64,000 bases of DNA from Paenibacillus sp. MSJ-34 (GTDB lineage: Bacteria; Bacillota; Bacilli; Paenibacillales; Paenibacillaceae), in NCBI RefSeq assembly GCF_018918005.1, contig NZ_JAHLPR010000010.1, positions 61,031-125,030 of the forward strand. The letters run 5' to 3'. The notes under the pieces were generated by a model. The model searched no databases and was not told the DNA's origin. It saw only the letters and a list, made by a program, of their open reading frames with translations. Within the stretch, counting starts at the first letter, position 1. Every line of letters begins with the position of its first letter. A program made the position numbers and the translations under genes. Shown one piece after another: positions 1 through 10,500 of the stretch.

Positions 1-201
1 TTTTTCGAAGAGCATTGCTTAATGGAACAAGCCTTCGTTAAAGATCCGGACAAATCGATCGAAACGTTGCTGAAAGAAAAAATTAGCGCGATCGGAGAAA
101 ATATTTCGATCCGTCGTTTCGCTCGCTACGAGCTTGGCGAAGGTCTTGAGAAGAAGCAAGAAAACTTCGCGGAAGAAGTTATGGCGCAAGCGAATCTGTA
201 A
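1..201 (+). CDS. tsf: Elongation factor Ts, C-terminal fragment
   Basis: The window opens inside this gene; an open frame from base 1 to a TAA at 199-201 gives the last 66 residues. The visible part has the EF-Ts ending pattern ([14 protein letters not shown], then [20 protein letters not shown]). EF-Ts is the guanine nucleotide exchange factor for EF-Tu. It lies directly upstream of pyrH, as in most Firmicutes (usual order rpsB-tsf-pyrH-frr), and is closed off by an intrinsic terminator. Identification rests on the short C-terminal part plus gene order. Confidence 0.9.
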   Translation, partial: FFEEHCLMEQAFVKDPDKSIETLLKEKISAIGENISIRRFARYELGEGLEKKQENFAEEVMAQANL

Positions 202-211
202 ACTTTCGTAA

Positions 212-1095
<884 letters not shown>

Positions 1096-1096
<1 letters not shown>

Positions 1097-1650
1097 TGCC
1101 ACAAGGAGTTAAGAAAAATGCCGAAGAACGTATGGAGAAAGCGATCGGAGCCTTAAAGCGCGATTTGGCGACACTGCGCGCCGGACGCGCGTCCGCAGCA
1201 TTGCTCGACCGGATTCAGGCGGAATACTATGGAGCGATGACGCCGATCAATCAATTGGCGAACATTAATACGCCTGATTCCCGCACTTTGATTATTCAGC
1301 CATGGGATAAGTCGTCGCTGGCGGACATCGAGCGCGCAATTTTGAAATCCGATCTTGGCTTGACGCCGGCTAACGACGGAAGTCAAATTCGTCTTGCGAT
1401 TCCTCCGCTTACGGAAGAACGGCGGATTGAGTTGGTCAAGTCGACGAAAAAATTCGGCGAAGAAGCGAAAGTGGCGATTCGGAACATTCGCCGCGACGCG
1501 AACGACGAGATCAAAAAAATGGAGAAAACGGACATTTCCGAGGACGAATCGCGCAGACATCAGGACGAGATTCAGAAAACGACGGATAAATTTATCGCTG
1601 AAGTCGATAAAATATTATCGGCGAAAGAAAAAGAAATTATGGAAGTATAA
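1096..1650 (+). CDS. frr: Ribosome recycling factor
   Basis: Splits post-termination ribosomes together with EF-G. At 184 residues it has the usual length, with the expected [14 protein letters not shown] segment near the N-terminus and the C-terminal helix with [13 protein letters not shown] and [15 protein letters not shown]. The GTG start at 1096 overlaps the TAG of pyrH by one base, and a GGGAGTG sequence just upstream serves as ribosome binding site. The pyrH-frr pair is nearly universal in bacteria. Confidence 0.97.
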
Positions 1651-1659
1651 CATTTTTCG

Positions 1660-1692
1660 CCCCTCCAAAACGGTGGGGTTTGTTGTCTTTTC
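1660..1692 (+). terminator. Weak hairpin between frr and uppS
   Basis: CCCCTCC (1660-1666) and GGTGGGG (1672-1678) form a short GC-rich stem with one T-T mismatch and an AAAAC loop, followed by a discontinuous T-rich stretch. It may be a weak terminator or attenuator rather than a full stop, since uppS has no clear promoter of its own. Confidence 0.35.
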
Positions 1693-1716
1693 ATCACCGG
1701 GGTTGGGGGAAACGCG

Positions 1717-2475
<759 letters not shown>

Positions 2476-2486
2476 CTCGATAGGGG

Positions 2487-3296
2487 ATGTCTATATTGAA
2501 ACAACGGGTCATTACCGGATTCATTGCCGGTACTGGATTCATTCTATGCTGCATATTGGGCGAACCTTGGTATAACGGACTAATGATCTTATTATCCCTA
2601 GTCGGTTATTATGAATTTATTCGTATGAACGGCTTGAAGCCATGGAATATCACCCCATTGCTCGGCTTTCTCGGCGTGTTGTATTTCGTGTTTCCTTGGA
2701 GTAAATTTCCGCTGTCGGACATCAATCCTTCGATGTTCATCTGGCTGATGCTCTTTTTATTTTTGACGGCTACTGTTATTACGAAAAACAAGATCGATAT
2801 CGATAAAGCGGCGAACATGCTGCTTGGCGTCCTTTATATCGGCATCGGTTTTCAATATATGATCGAAACCCGCTCGGCGCCGGACGGCAACGGCTTATTC
2901 TGGTCTCTGCTGCTGTTCGCGGCGATCTGGTCATCCGATGCGGGAGCTTATTTTACCGGCAAATTATTCGGCAAGACGAAATTGTGGCCTGATATCAGCC
3001 CGAACAAAACGGTTGAAGGGGCGATCGGGGGCATTATTGTCGCCGCGGCCGTTTCCGCTTTATTCGTTTTGTTCGCTCCGGAATTGTTGTCGATAGGTCG
3101 AGCGATATGGATCGGCCTCGCCGCCTCGGTCATCGGACAAATCGGCGATTTGATCCAGTCCGCATACAAGCGGGTGAGAGGCGTGAAAGATACCGGTTCC
3201 ATTCTGCCGGGACATGGCGGCATATTGGATCGCGTCGACAGCTGGCTGATCGTGTTTCCGTTTATCCATTTGTTGTCATTGTTGCCATATCAATAG
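2487..3296 (+). CDS. cdsA: Phosphatidate cytidylyltransferase
   Basis: Makes CDP-diacylglycerol from phosphatidic acid and CTP, the branch point to phosphatidylglycerol and phosphatidylethanolamine. This is a 269-residue integral membrane protein with about seven or eight hydrophobic segments. The CDP-diglyceride synthetase signature lies near the C-terminus: [13 protein letters not shown] followed by [20 protein letters not shown]. Start ATG at 2487 follows GGGG at 2483-2486. PgsA, encoded 42 kb downstream, uses its product. Confidence 0.96.
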   Translation: MSILKQRVITGFIAGTGFILCCILGEPWYNGLMILLSLVGYYEFIRMNGLKPWNITPLLGFLGVLYFVFPWSKFPLSDINPSMFIWLMLFLFLTATVITKNKIDIDKAANMLLGVLYIGIGFQYMIETRSAPDGNGLFWSLLLFAAIWSSDAGAYFTGKLFGKTKLWPDISPNKTVEGAIGGIIVAAAVSALFVLFAPELLSIGRAIWIGLAASVIGQIGDLIQSAYKRVRGVKDTGSILPGHGGILDRVDSWLIVFPFIHLLSLLPYQ

Positions 3297-3312
3297 TAGA
3301 GAAGGTGCGTTC

Positions 3313-4452
3313 ATGAAGAAAATAACCGTTTTAGGCTCGACAGGATCGATCGGTACGCAAACGTTGGACGTCATTAAGCATCACCCTGAACAATTCCAAA
3401 TCGAAGCTTTGGCAGCAGGCACGAATGCTGCTTTATTTATAGAACAAATACATACGTTCCGTCCGAAGAAGGTTTCGATTGCGACCAAAGAGCTCGCGGA
3501 ACGATTGAAAACGCAAATTCCTGACGGAATCGAAGTGTTATACGGGGAAGAAGGATTGAATGAAGTAGCGGCGAATACGGATGCGGATTTCGTCGTGTCG
3601 GCGCTGCTCGGCAGCGTCGGCTTATCGTCGACGCTTGCCGCGATTTCCGCGGGCAAAGATATCGGCCTGGCGAATAAGGAGTCGCTCGTTACGGCAGGTC
3701 ATTTGGTAACCGAAGCCGTGAAGAAGCGCGGCGTGCGAATGCTGCCGATCGACAGCGAGCATTCGGCGATATTTCAATGCTTGAACGGCGAATCGCCGGA
3801 GGAGATCCGCAAAATTACAGTGACCGCTTCCGGAGGCTCGTTCCGCGACCGGACCAGAGAGCAGCTCCAGGGAGTTACCGTCGAAGAAGCGCTGAAACAT
3901 CCGAACTGGTCGATGGGCGCCAAAATTACAATCGATTCGGCGACGATGATGAACAAAGGGTTTGAAGTCATCGAAGCGCATTGGTTTTTCGGGTTGCCTT
4001 ACGAACGAATCGACGTTTTGCTTCATCCTGAAAGCGTGGTGCATTCTTTCGTCGAGTTTATCGACCGCAGCGTCATTGCGCAAATGGGGAATCCTGACAT
4101 GAGAGTTCCGATTCAATACGCGCTCACCTACCCGCAGCGGCTGCAAACCCCGACCGAACCGCTCGATTTGGCGCAAATCGGAAAGCTTCATTTCGGCGAG
4201 ATGGATTATGATCGCTTCCCTTGTTTAAGAATGGCTTACGAATGTGGTACAATAGGAGGCACGGCGCCAACCGTATTGAATGCGGCCAATGAAGTGGCTG
4301 TCGCCCGCTTTTTACGGGGAGAAATCGAATTTTTGCAAATTGAAAACGTGTTGGAGGCGGCTTTGGAATGGCACCGTGTGCTGCAAGCGCCCGATTTGGA
4401 CGAGATCGCGGAAGCGGATCGCGCTGCGCGCGAATTCGCGGCCCGGTATTGA
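3313..4452 (+). CDS. dxr: 1-deoxy-D-xylulose 5-phosphate reductoisomerase
   Basis: NADPH-dependent second step of the MEP isoprenoid pathway, feeding UppS. The 379-residue length is normal. Visible are the nucleotide-binding [18 protein letters not shown] at the N-terminus, the [12 protein letters not shown] segment, and the metal/substrate segment [13 protein letters not shown], with [18 protein letters not shown] following. ATG at 3313 with AGAAGGTG upstream. It is translationally close to cdsA and followed by a 149-nt spacer carrying an inverted repeat. Confidence 0.97.
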   Translation: MKKITVLGSTGSIGTQTLDVIKHHPEQFQIEALAAGTNAALFIEQIHTFRPKKVSIATKELAERLKTQIPDGIEVLYGEEGLNEVAANTDADFVVSALLGSVGLSSTLAAISAGKDIGLANKESLVTAGHLVTEAVKKRGVRMLPIDSEHSAIFQCLNGESPEEIRKITVTASGGSFRDRTREQLQGVTVEEALKHPNWSMGAKITIDSATMMNKGFEVIEAHWFFGLPYERIDVLLHPESVVHSFVEFIDRSVIAQMGNPDMRVPIQYALTYPQRLQTPTEPLDLAQIGKLHFGEMDYDRFPCLRMAYECGTIGGTAPTVLNAANEVAVARFLRGEIEFLQIENVLEAALEWHRVLQAPDLDEIAEADRAAREFAARY

Positions 4453-4472
4453 ACGCTTCGAATGCGATAACG

Positions 4473-4524
4473 ATTCTCCGATGAAATTGCGGGAGAAGGA
4501 TTCTTATGTTCGGCATCGGAGAAT
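4473..4524 (+). promoter_or_regulatory. Inverted repeat in the dxr-rseP spacer
   Basis: ATTCTCCGATG (4473-4483) is perfectly complementary to CATCGGAGAAT (4514-4524), an 11-bp stem with a 30-nt loop. TTCTCC (4474-4479) can instead pair with GGAGAA at 4492-4497. The two pairings exclude each other. There is no T-run after the stem, so it is not a standard terminator. Function unknown; it could modulate rseP expression or stabilise processed mRNA. Confidence 0.5.
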
Positions 4525-4601
4525 AATATGAAGTGTAGGAAACGATTGGACATGGCATCGTTTCGCTTCGAAAAGGCAGATAAAGGGGGTTTGCGTAACC
4601 T

Positions 4602-5876
4602 GTGGAAATGGTTCAAGTCATCTTTTTGACCGTGCTTGTGTTTTTTGTCATCGTTACGGTACATGAATGGGGACATTTTTATTTTGCGAAACGCGCCGGC
4701 ATTCTTGTGCGGGAGTTTGCGATCGGCTTTGGTCCAAAGCTGTTTTCTTATACGAAGAATGAAACCCGTTATACGCTCAGATTGCTGCCGATCGGCGGTT
4801 ATGTGCGAATGGCGGGCGAAGACCCGGAAATCGTGCAAATCCAACCCGGACAAACGATTGCCGTACGGCTGGCCGATGAAGCGGTAACGTATTTGTATCT
4901 CGATCAATTGGACAGCCGTAAAAATGTGATCCGCGGCGAAGTCGAAGAAATCGATATCGAAAACGAATTGTTCGTGAAGCTGAATGTGGACGGCGACGTC
5001 CAGCGCTATGCGGTTCATCCGCAAGCGATGATGGTGACAAAAGGCCAGGAAACGCAAATTGCGCCGAAAAACCGCCAATTCGGAAGCAAAACGGTCGGGC
5101 AAAGGGCAATGTCTATTTTCGCCGGGCCGATGATGAACTTTATTCTTGCTTTTGTGCTATTCGGCGTCTATATTCAAATGATGGGCATTCCCGTGGAAAA
5201 CCCGACCTATGTGAAAGTCGGCGAGATTACAGCAGGCATGCCGGCTTCCAAAGTGGATTTGAAGCCCGGCGATATCATTGAAACGGTGAATGGGATAAGC
5301 ATTGGAGCCGATTCTGAGAAAATGATCGCGCTCATTCTGGATTCGGCCGACAAACCGATGAAATGGACCGTGCTTCGCGGCGATCGCCGATTCGAAATCG
5401 AGATCACGCCCGTTCGCGTCGAAGGCGCGGAAGGGGGCAAAGTCGGGATTGTGCCGGAATTGCCGACCCGCACTGCATCGATCGGCGAAACGCTGCGATA
5501 TTCGGGCAAAGCGATGGTAAGCTCGACGAAAACGATTTTCGAAGGATTCCGGAAACTTATTTTTGGCGAATTCAAGCTTGACGATTTGGGAGGCCCGGTT
5601 CGCACCTTCGAAATGACCGGCCAAATCGCGAAACAGGGCATCGAGAAATTAACGTTCTGGGCTGCGATATTAAGCTTGTATCTGGGGATATTCAATCTGT
5701 TGCCGATTCCGGCGCTCGACGGCAGCCGCCTTGTTTTTCTGGGCTTTGAAGCCGTGCGGGGGCGGCCGGTGGATCCGAACCGCGAAAGCATCGTGCATTT
5801 TATCGGCTTCGCCATGTTGATGCTGCTCATGCTGGCGGTGACATACAACGATATTTTGCGTTTGGTGAAAGGATAA
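4602..5876 (+). CDS. rseP: Site-2 intramembrane zinc metalloprotease RseP/RasP
   Basis: Cleaves transmembrane substrates such as trimmed anti-sigma factors and signal peptides within the membrane. The 424 residues match B. subtilis RasP in size. The zinc motif HEWGH sits in the first membrane helix (TVHEWGHFYFAKRAG), a PDZ domain occupies about residues 200-280, and the second active-site motif NLLPIPALDGSRL is near residues 366-378. The GTG at 4602 lies 12 nt after AAAGGGGG; an in-frame ATG two codons later is possible. In B. subtilis RasP releases sigma-W, which fits the sigma-W-like promoter seen at 59065. Confidence 0.95.
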   Translation: MEMVQVIFLTVLVFFVIVTVHEWGHFYFAKRAGILVREFAIGFGPKLFSYTKNETRYTLRLLPIGGYVRMAGEDPEIVQIQPGQTIAVRLADEAVTYLYLDQLDSRKNVIRGEVEEIDIENELFVKLNVDGDVQRYAVHPQAMMVTKGQETQIAPKNRQFGSKTVGQRAMSIFAGPMMNFILAFVLFGVYIQMMGIPVENPTYVKVGEITAGMPASKVDLKPGDIIETVNGISIGADSEKMIALILDSADKPMKWTVLRGDRRFEIEITPVRVEGAEGGKVGIVPELPTRTASIGETLRYSGKAMVSSTKTIFEGFRKLIFGEFKLDDLGGPVRTFEMTGQIAKQGIEKLTFWAAILSLYLGIFNLLPIPALDGSRLVFLGFEAVRGRPVDPNRESIVHFIGFAMLMLLMLAVTYNDILRLVKG

Positions 5877-5921
5877 TCGGCATCGTTTGTCGAATTTACT
5901 CAAACAGGGGACTTTGGGAAC

Positions 5922-5938
5922 AACCTCGTACCGAGGTT
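5922..5938 (+). promoter_or_regulatory. Small hairpin ahead of the proS ribosome binding site
   Basis: AACCTCG (5922-5928) and CGAGGTT (5932-5938) form a perfect 7-bp stem with a TAC loop, ending 9 nt before the GGGAGG of proS. No T-box features (AGGGTGGNACC, specifier loop) are present. It may affect initiation at proS or be a minor attenuator. Confidence 0.4.
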
Positions 5939-5966
5939 TATCGTTATGGGAGGCAGTTGGAATCGT

Positions 5967-7415
5967 ATGTCAAAAGAGAAGCAATTCGTTACAGAAATTA
6001 CGCCGCAGCACGAAGATTTTTCGCGTTGGTACATCGATGTCATCAAAAAGGCGGATTTAATGGATTATTCGCCCGTACGCGGATGCATCGTATTCCGTCC
6101 GGACGGGTTTGAAATTTGGGAACATATTCAAGGCGAGTTGGACAGACGTTTCAAAGAAACGGGCCATCGCAACGCCTATTTCCCGATTTTTATTCCGGAA
6201 AGCTTTTTCCAGAAGGAAAAAGAGCATGTGGAAGGCTTTAACCCGGAATTGCCGTGGGTAACGGAAGCGGGCGGCGAGAAATTGGAGGAACGCCTGGCGA
6301 TTCGTCCGACGTCGGAGACGATGATCGGCCATATGTACGCCAAATGGATTCAATCGTACCGCGATTTGCCGGTGCTCATCAATCAATGGGCCAATGTCGT
6401 GCGCTGGGAAAAACGGACGCTTCCGTTCCTGCGGACAAGCGAATTTCTATGGCAGGAAGGCCATACGGCGCATGAAACGGAAGAAGAAGCGCGCCAAGAA
6501 ACGATGCAAATGTTGGAAATTTACCGCGATTTTGTAGAAAATTTTTTGGCGATCCCGGTCATTTCCGGCCAGAAGACGCCTTCCGAGAAATTCGCCGGCG
6601 CGGTCGACACTTATTCGATCGAGGCGATGATGAAAGACGGGCGGGCCGTGCAAGCGGGCACTTCCCATTACATGGGCACGAACTTCGCGGTTGCCTTCGA
6701 CATTCAATATTTAAGCCGGGACAATAATCTCGAGTATGTCCATACGACGTCCTGGGGCGTCAGCACGCGCCTCATCGGTTCGCTCATTATGGTGCACGGC
6801 GACGACCGCGGTCTTGCGCTCCCGCCGAAAGTGGCGCCGACGCAAGTGATCATGATTCCGATCGGGCCGCCGAAAGCGCGCGAGCAAGTGCTTGCCAGAA
6901 CGGACGAGCTGTACGCGGAATTGAAAGCTGCGGGAATTCGCGTTCGCGTGGACGACCGGGCGGACGTAAGCCCGGGATGGAAATTTAACGAATATGAAAT
7001 GCGCGGCGTTCCGCTCCGTCTGGAGCTCGGGCCTCGCGATTTGGACAACGGCGTGGCGGTGCTCGTGTCCCGGATTTCCGGCGAGAAGCGCGTCGTGCCG
7101 CAAGATAATCTGGTCGCGGAAGTGCAAAGTATGTTGGACCAAATTCACCGGGAAATGTACGAGCGCGCCAAACAGTTCCGCGACGACAATTTCTTGTCCG
7201 TCGATTCGTTAGATGAGATGAAGACGCTGATGGAAAATAAGCGCGGATTCGTGCTCGCCGGCTGGTGCGGTTCGGCCGCCTGCGAAAAGCAAGTGAAAGA
7301 AGAGACGGGGGCGACGAGCCGCAACATTCCGTTCGAACCCGCCGAACGAAAGGCAAGCTGCCTCGTATGCGGCGATGCGGCGCAGCATACGGTTGTTTTT
7401 GCCCGTGCATATTAG
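5967..7415 (+). CDS. proS: Prolyl-tRNA synthetase, short eukaryote/archaea-like type
   Basis: Charges tRNA-Pro. The 482-residue protein starts MSKEKQFVTEITPQ and has class II motifs (WANVVRWEKRTLPFLRTSEFLWQEGHTAH). It lacks the long YbaK-like editing insertion of the usual bacterial enzyme (about 565 residues in B. subtilis) and has the C-terminal zinc-type extension with Cys pairs (WCGSAACEK and ASCLVCGDAAQH), ending in a Tyr, as in the ProS3 class. ATG at 5967 is preferred over the ATG at 5946 because GGGAGG (5948-5953) lies between them; spacing is 13 nt. It holds the same position after rseP as proS in B. subtilis. Confidence 0.93.
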   Translation: MSKEKQFVTEITPQHEDFSRWYIDVIKKADLMDYSPVRGCIVFRPDGFEIWEHIQGELDRRFKETGHRNAYFPIFIPESFFQKEKEHVEGFNPELPWVTEAGGEKLEERLAIRPTSETMIGHMYAKWIQSYRDLPVLINQWANVVRWEKRTLPFLRTSEFLWQEGHTAHETEEEARQETMQMLEIYRDFVENFLAIPVISGQKTPSEKFAGAVDTYSIEAMMKDGRAVQAGTSHYMGTNFAVAFDIQYLSRDNNLEYVHTTSWGVSTRLIGSLIMVHGDDRGLALPPKVAPTQVIMIPIGPPKAREQVLARTDELYAELKAAGIRVRVDDRADVSPGWKFNEYEMRGVPLRLELGPRDLDNGVAVLVSRISGEKRVVPQDNLVAEVQSMLDQIHREMYERAKQFRDDNFLSVDSLDEMKTLMENKRGFVLAGWCGSAACEKQVKEETGATSRNIPFEPAERKASCLVCGDAAQHTVVFARAY

Positions 7416-7439
7416 AAGAGGCGGATAACGCAATTTTTC

Positions 7440-7511
7440 CGGAAAGCTTCTCACGAAGAAAACTCGATGACGAATCGATTGATTCTTTTGCGGAAGCTTT
7501 TCGTTTTTTTT
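7440..7511 (+). terminator. Intrinsic terminator between proS and polC
   Basis: An 11-bp stem pairs 7440-7450 (CGGAAAGCTTC) with 7493-7503 (GAAGCTTTTCG, one G-U pair) and is followed by eight T. The 42-nt loop can fold further (AAGAA/TTCTT and CGAT/ATCG). This separates proS from polC transcription. Confidence 0.75.
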
Positions 7512-7542
7512 CGCAGCATGTGGGGAAACGGGGGGAGATGTT

Positions 7543-10500
7543 ATGAGCAATATCGGGGATAAGAGGAAGCGGTTCGAAATTTTGATGCAGCAAGCGCAAA
7601 TTCCGGCGCAGATGATCGAGGCTTGTTTTACGGACGGGCACATCGAGCGCGTCGAATGCAGCGAAACGAACCGGGAATGGACGATATACATAAGCAAGGA
7701 GACGGTCGTTCCGGCGGAAGCGTATCGCGCCTTTTGCCTGCAAATTCAAGAGCGCCTTGCTCATATCGCGAAGATTAAGCTGATTTTCCAATATTCGGAG
7801 CATGTGCCGGTTGCCGACGTGGTTCAAACTTACTGGGGCTTGTTTATCGAATGGGTGCAGCGGGAAATCGCTTCGGTCAACGGATGGATGGCTCGCGCGA
7901 AGCTGGAAGTGGATGGACGAGCGGTCGTCGTTACGATGCTCGATTCCACAACGCTGGAGTTGGCCCGCAAAAAACAGATCGATACGGCGATCGTTCGTTT
8001 TTTCGAAACTTATTTTCAAACTTCGCTGCACGTCAAGCTGCAGGCAGGGCAGTTCGATCAAGAGGCTTACGAACAGTTCCAGCAGAAAATCGTCGAAGAA
8101 GAGCGCGAAGTGGTGCAGCAGATCGTGACGAGCATCGAAGCGGAGACCGAAACGATCTCGAGCGATGAGGAACTGACGCTGAAGATCGGGTACGACATTA
8201 AGGATCAGCCTGTTTCGCTGCAGGATATTCAAGAAGAAGAAAGCAAAATCACGGTGCAAGGATCCGTATTCGGTTTGGATATGCGCGAATTGCGAAACGG
8301 CAGTCATTTATATATGTTTAATGTGACCGATTTTACCGATTCGATCCAGATGAAAATGTTCGTCAAAAACAAAGACGACATGAAAGCGCTCAGCCTGCTG
8401 TCGAACGGGAAATGGATCAAGGCGCGCGGCCGCGTGGAAATGGATCGGTTCAATCCGCAGCCGGAGCTTGTCATGATCCCTTCGGATTTGCATGAGATTA
8501 AAGCGCCCCCCGAACGGCAAGACAAGGCGGAGCAGAAACGGGTCGAATTCCATTTGCATACGACGATGAGCACGATGGACGCGGTAACTCCGATCGACGC
8601 CTATATTAAAACGGCGGCCAAGTGGGGACATAAAGCGATCGCGGTGACCGATCACGGCGGCGTGCAATGTTACCCGGAAGCGGATAAGGCGGCGAGAAAA
8701 AACGGCATCAAAATGATATACGGCGTCGAGGCCAATGTCGTCAATGACGGCGTGGCCGTCGTGATGAACCCGCAGCCGATCGAACTGAAAACGGCCACTT
8801 ATATCGTATTCGATATTGAGACGACTGGATTGTCCGTCGTCAACAATAAAATTATCGAGATCGCCGGCGTTAAAATGAGCGAAGGCAAGGAAATCGACCG
8901 GTTCGCGAAATTTGTCAATCCGCATGAACGGATTCCGTACAATATTCAGCAATTGACAAATATTACGGACGAGATGGTCAAGGACGCGCCGGAGCTCGAA
9001 CCGGTCATGCGGGAATTCGTCGAATTTGTCGGCGATTCGGTGCTTGTCGCCCATAACGCGCGCTTCGATATCGGCTTTATTCAAGCGGCATGCAAGCAGA
9101 TCGGATTGCCGGAGCTGACGAACCCGGTGCTCGATACGCTCGAACTGGCGCGACTGCTTCATCCCTCGATGAAAAACCACCGCTTGAATACGCTCGCGGA
9201 CAAATATAAAGTTTCGCTCGAGAATCATCACCGCGCCATCGACGATTCGATCGCATTGGGCGGCGTGATGTTCGGCCTGCTGCAGGATGCGGCGCAAATG
9301 CGGAATATTACGATGCTTGACCGGCTGAACGATTATGTCGGCAGCGATCTATCCAATGCGAGACCGTTCCATTGCAACATTTACGCTTTGAATGCGACCG
9401 GGAAGAAAAATTTATTCAAGTTGATTTCTATGTCTCATACCGAATATTTCAAACGGGTGCCATGCATTCCGAAAAGCAAACTCTCGGAAATGCGCGAAGG
9501 CCTGTTGATCGTCTCCGGCTGCGAAAAAGGGGAGATGTTCGAAACGGTTCTCAATAAATCGCCGGAAGAAGCCGAGCAAGTGGCGGAATTTTACGACGTG
9601 CTGGAAATACAGCCTTTATGCATGTATGCCCATTTGGCGGATAAAGGGCTTGTCGGCAGCATGGCCGATATCGAGAACGCTTTGAAGCGCATTTGCGACA
9701 TCGGCGCCAAACAGAACAAACCGGTCATTGCGACGGGAAATGTGCATTATTTGCATCCGCGCGATAAATTGTTCCGGGATATTACGATACACGGCATTAC
9801 CGGCTTTAGCCCGCTTAAGGACATTCGGAAACCGGACGCCCATTTTCGTACGACGGATGAGATGCTCCGCGAATTTTCGTTCCTCGGCGAGGATAAGGCA
9901 TATGAAGTCGTCGTAATGAATACGAATGAACTGGCTGAACGCTTCGAAGAAATTGAAATGTTTCCGAAAAAACTGTTCACCCCGAATATCGAGGGGGCGG
10001 ATGATGAAATCCGCAATACATGCTACGACACCGCGAGGCGGATTTACGGCGAGCCGTTGCCGGACGTGGTCGTACAGCGATTGGAGAAGGAGCTCGTTCC
10101 GATTATCAAATACGGTTTCTCGGCGAACTACCTCATTTCCGAACGGCTCGTCAAAAAATCGAATCAGGACGGATATTTGGTCGGCTCCCGGGGTTCGGTC
10201 GGGTCGTCCGTCGTCGCGACGTTTCTCGGCATCTCCGAGGTAAATCCGCTGCCTGCGCATTATCTATGCAAAAATCCGGCCTGCAAGCATAGCGAATGGT
10301 TTCTCGACGGCAGCGTGCCGAGCGGATTCGACTTGCCGGACAAGCCTTGCCCGAAATGCGGCGAGATGTTGAAGGGCGAAGGCCAGGATATTCCGTTTGA
10401 GACGTTCCTCGGTTTTAAAGGCGACAAAGTTCCCGATATCGACTTGAACTTTTCCGGGGAATATCAGCCGCACGCGCATAATTATACGAAAGTGCTGTTC

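Noticed and set aside
5877..5966. T-box riboswitch upstream of proS
   Set aside because: Only 90 nt are available and no T-box bulge sequence or specifier loop is present; just a 7-bp hairpin.
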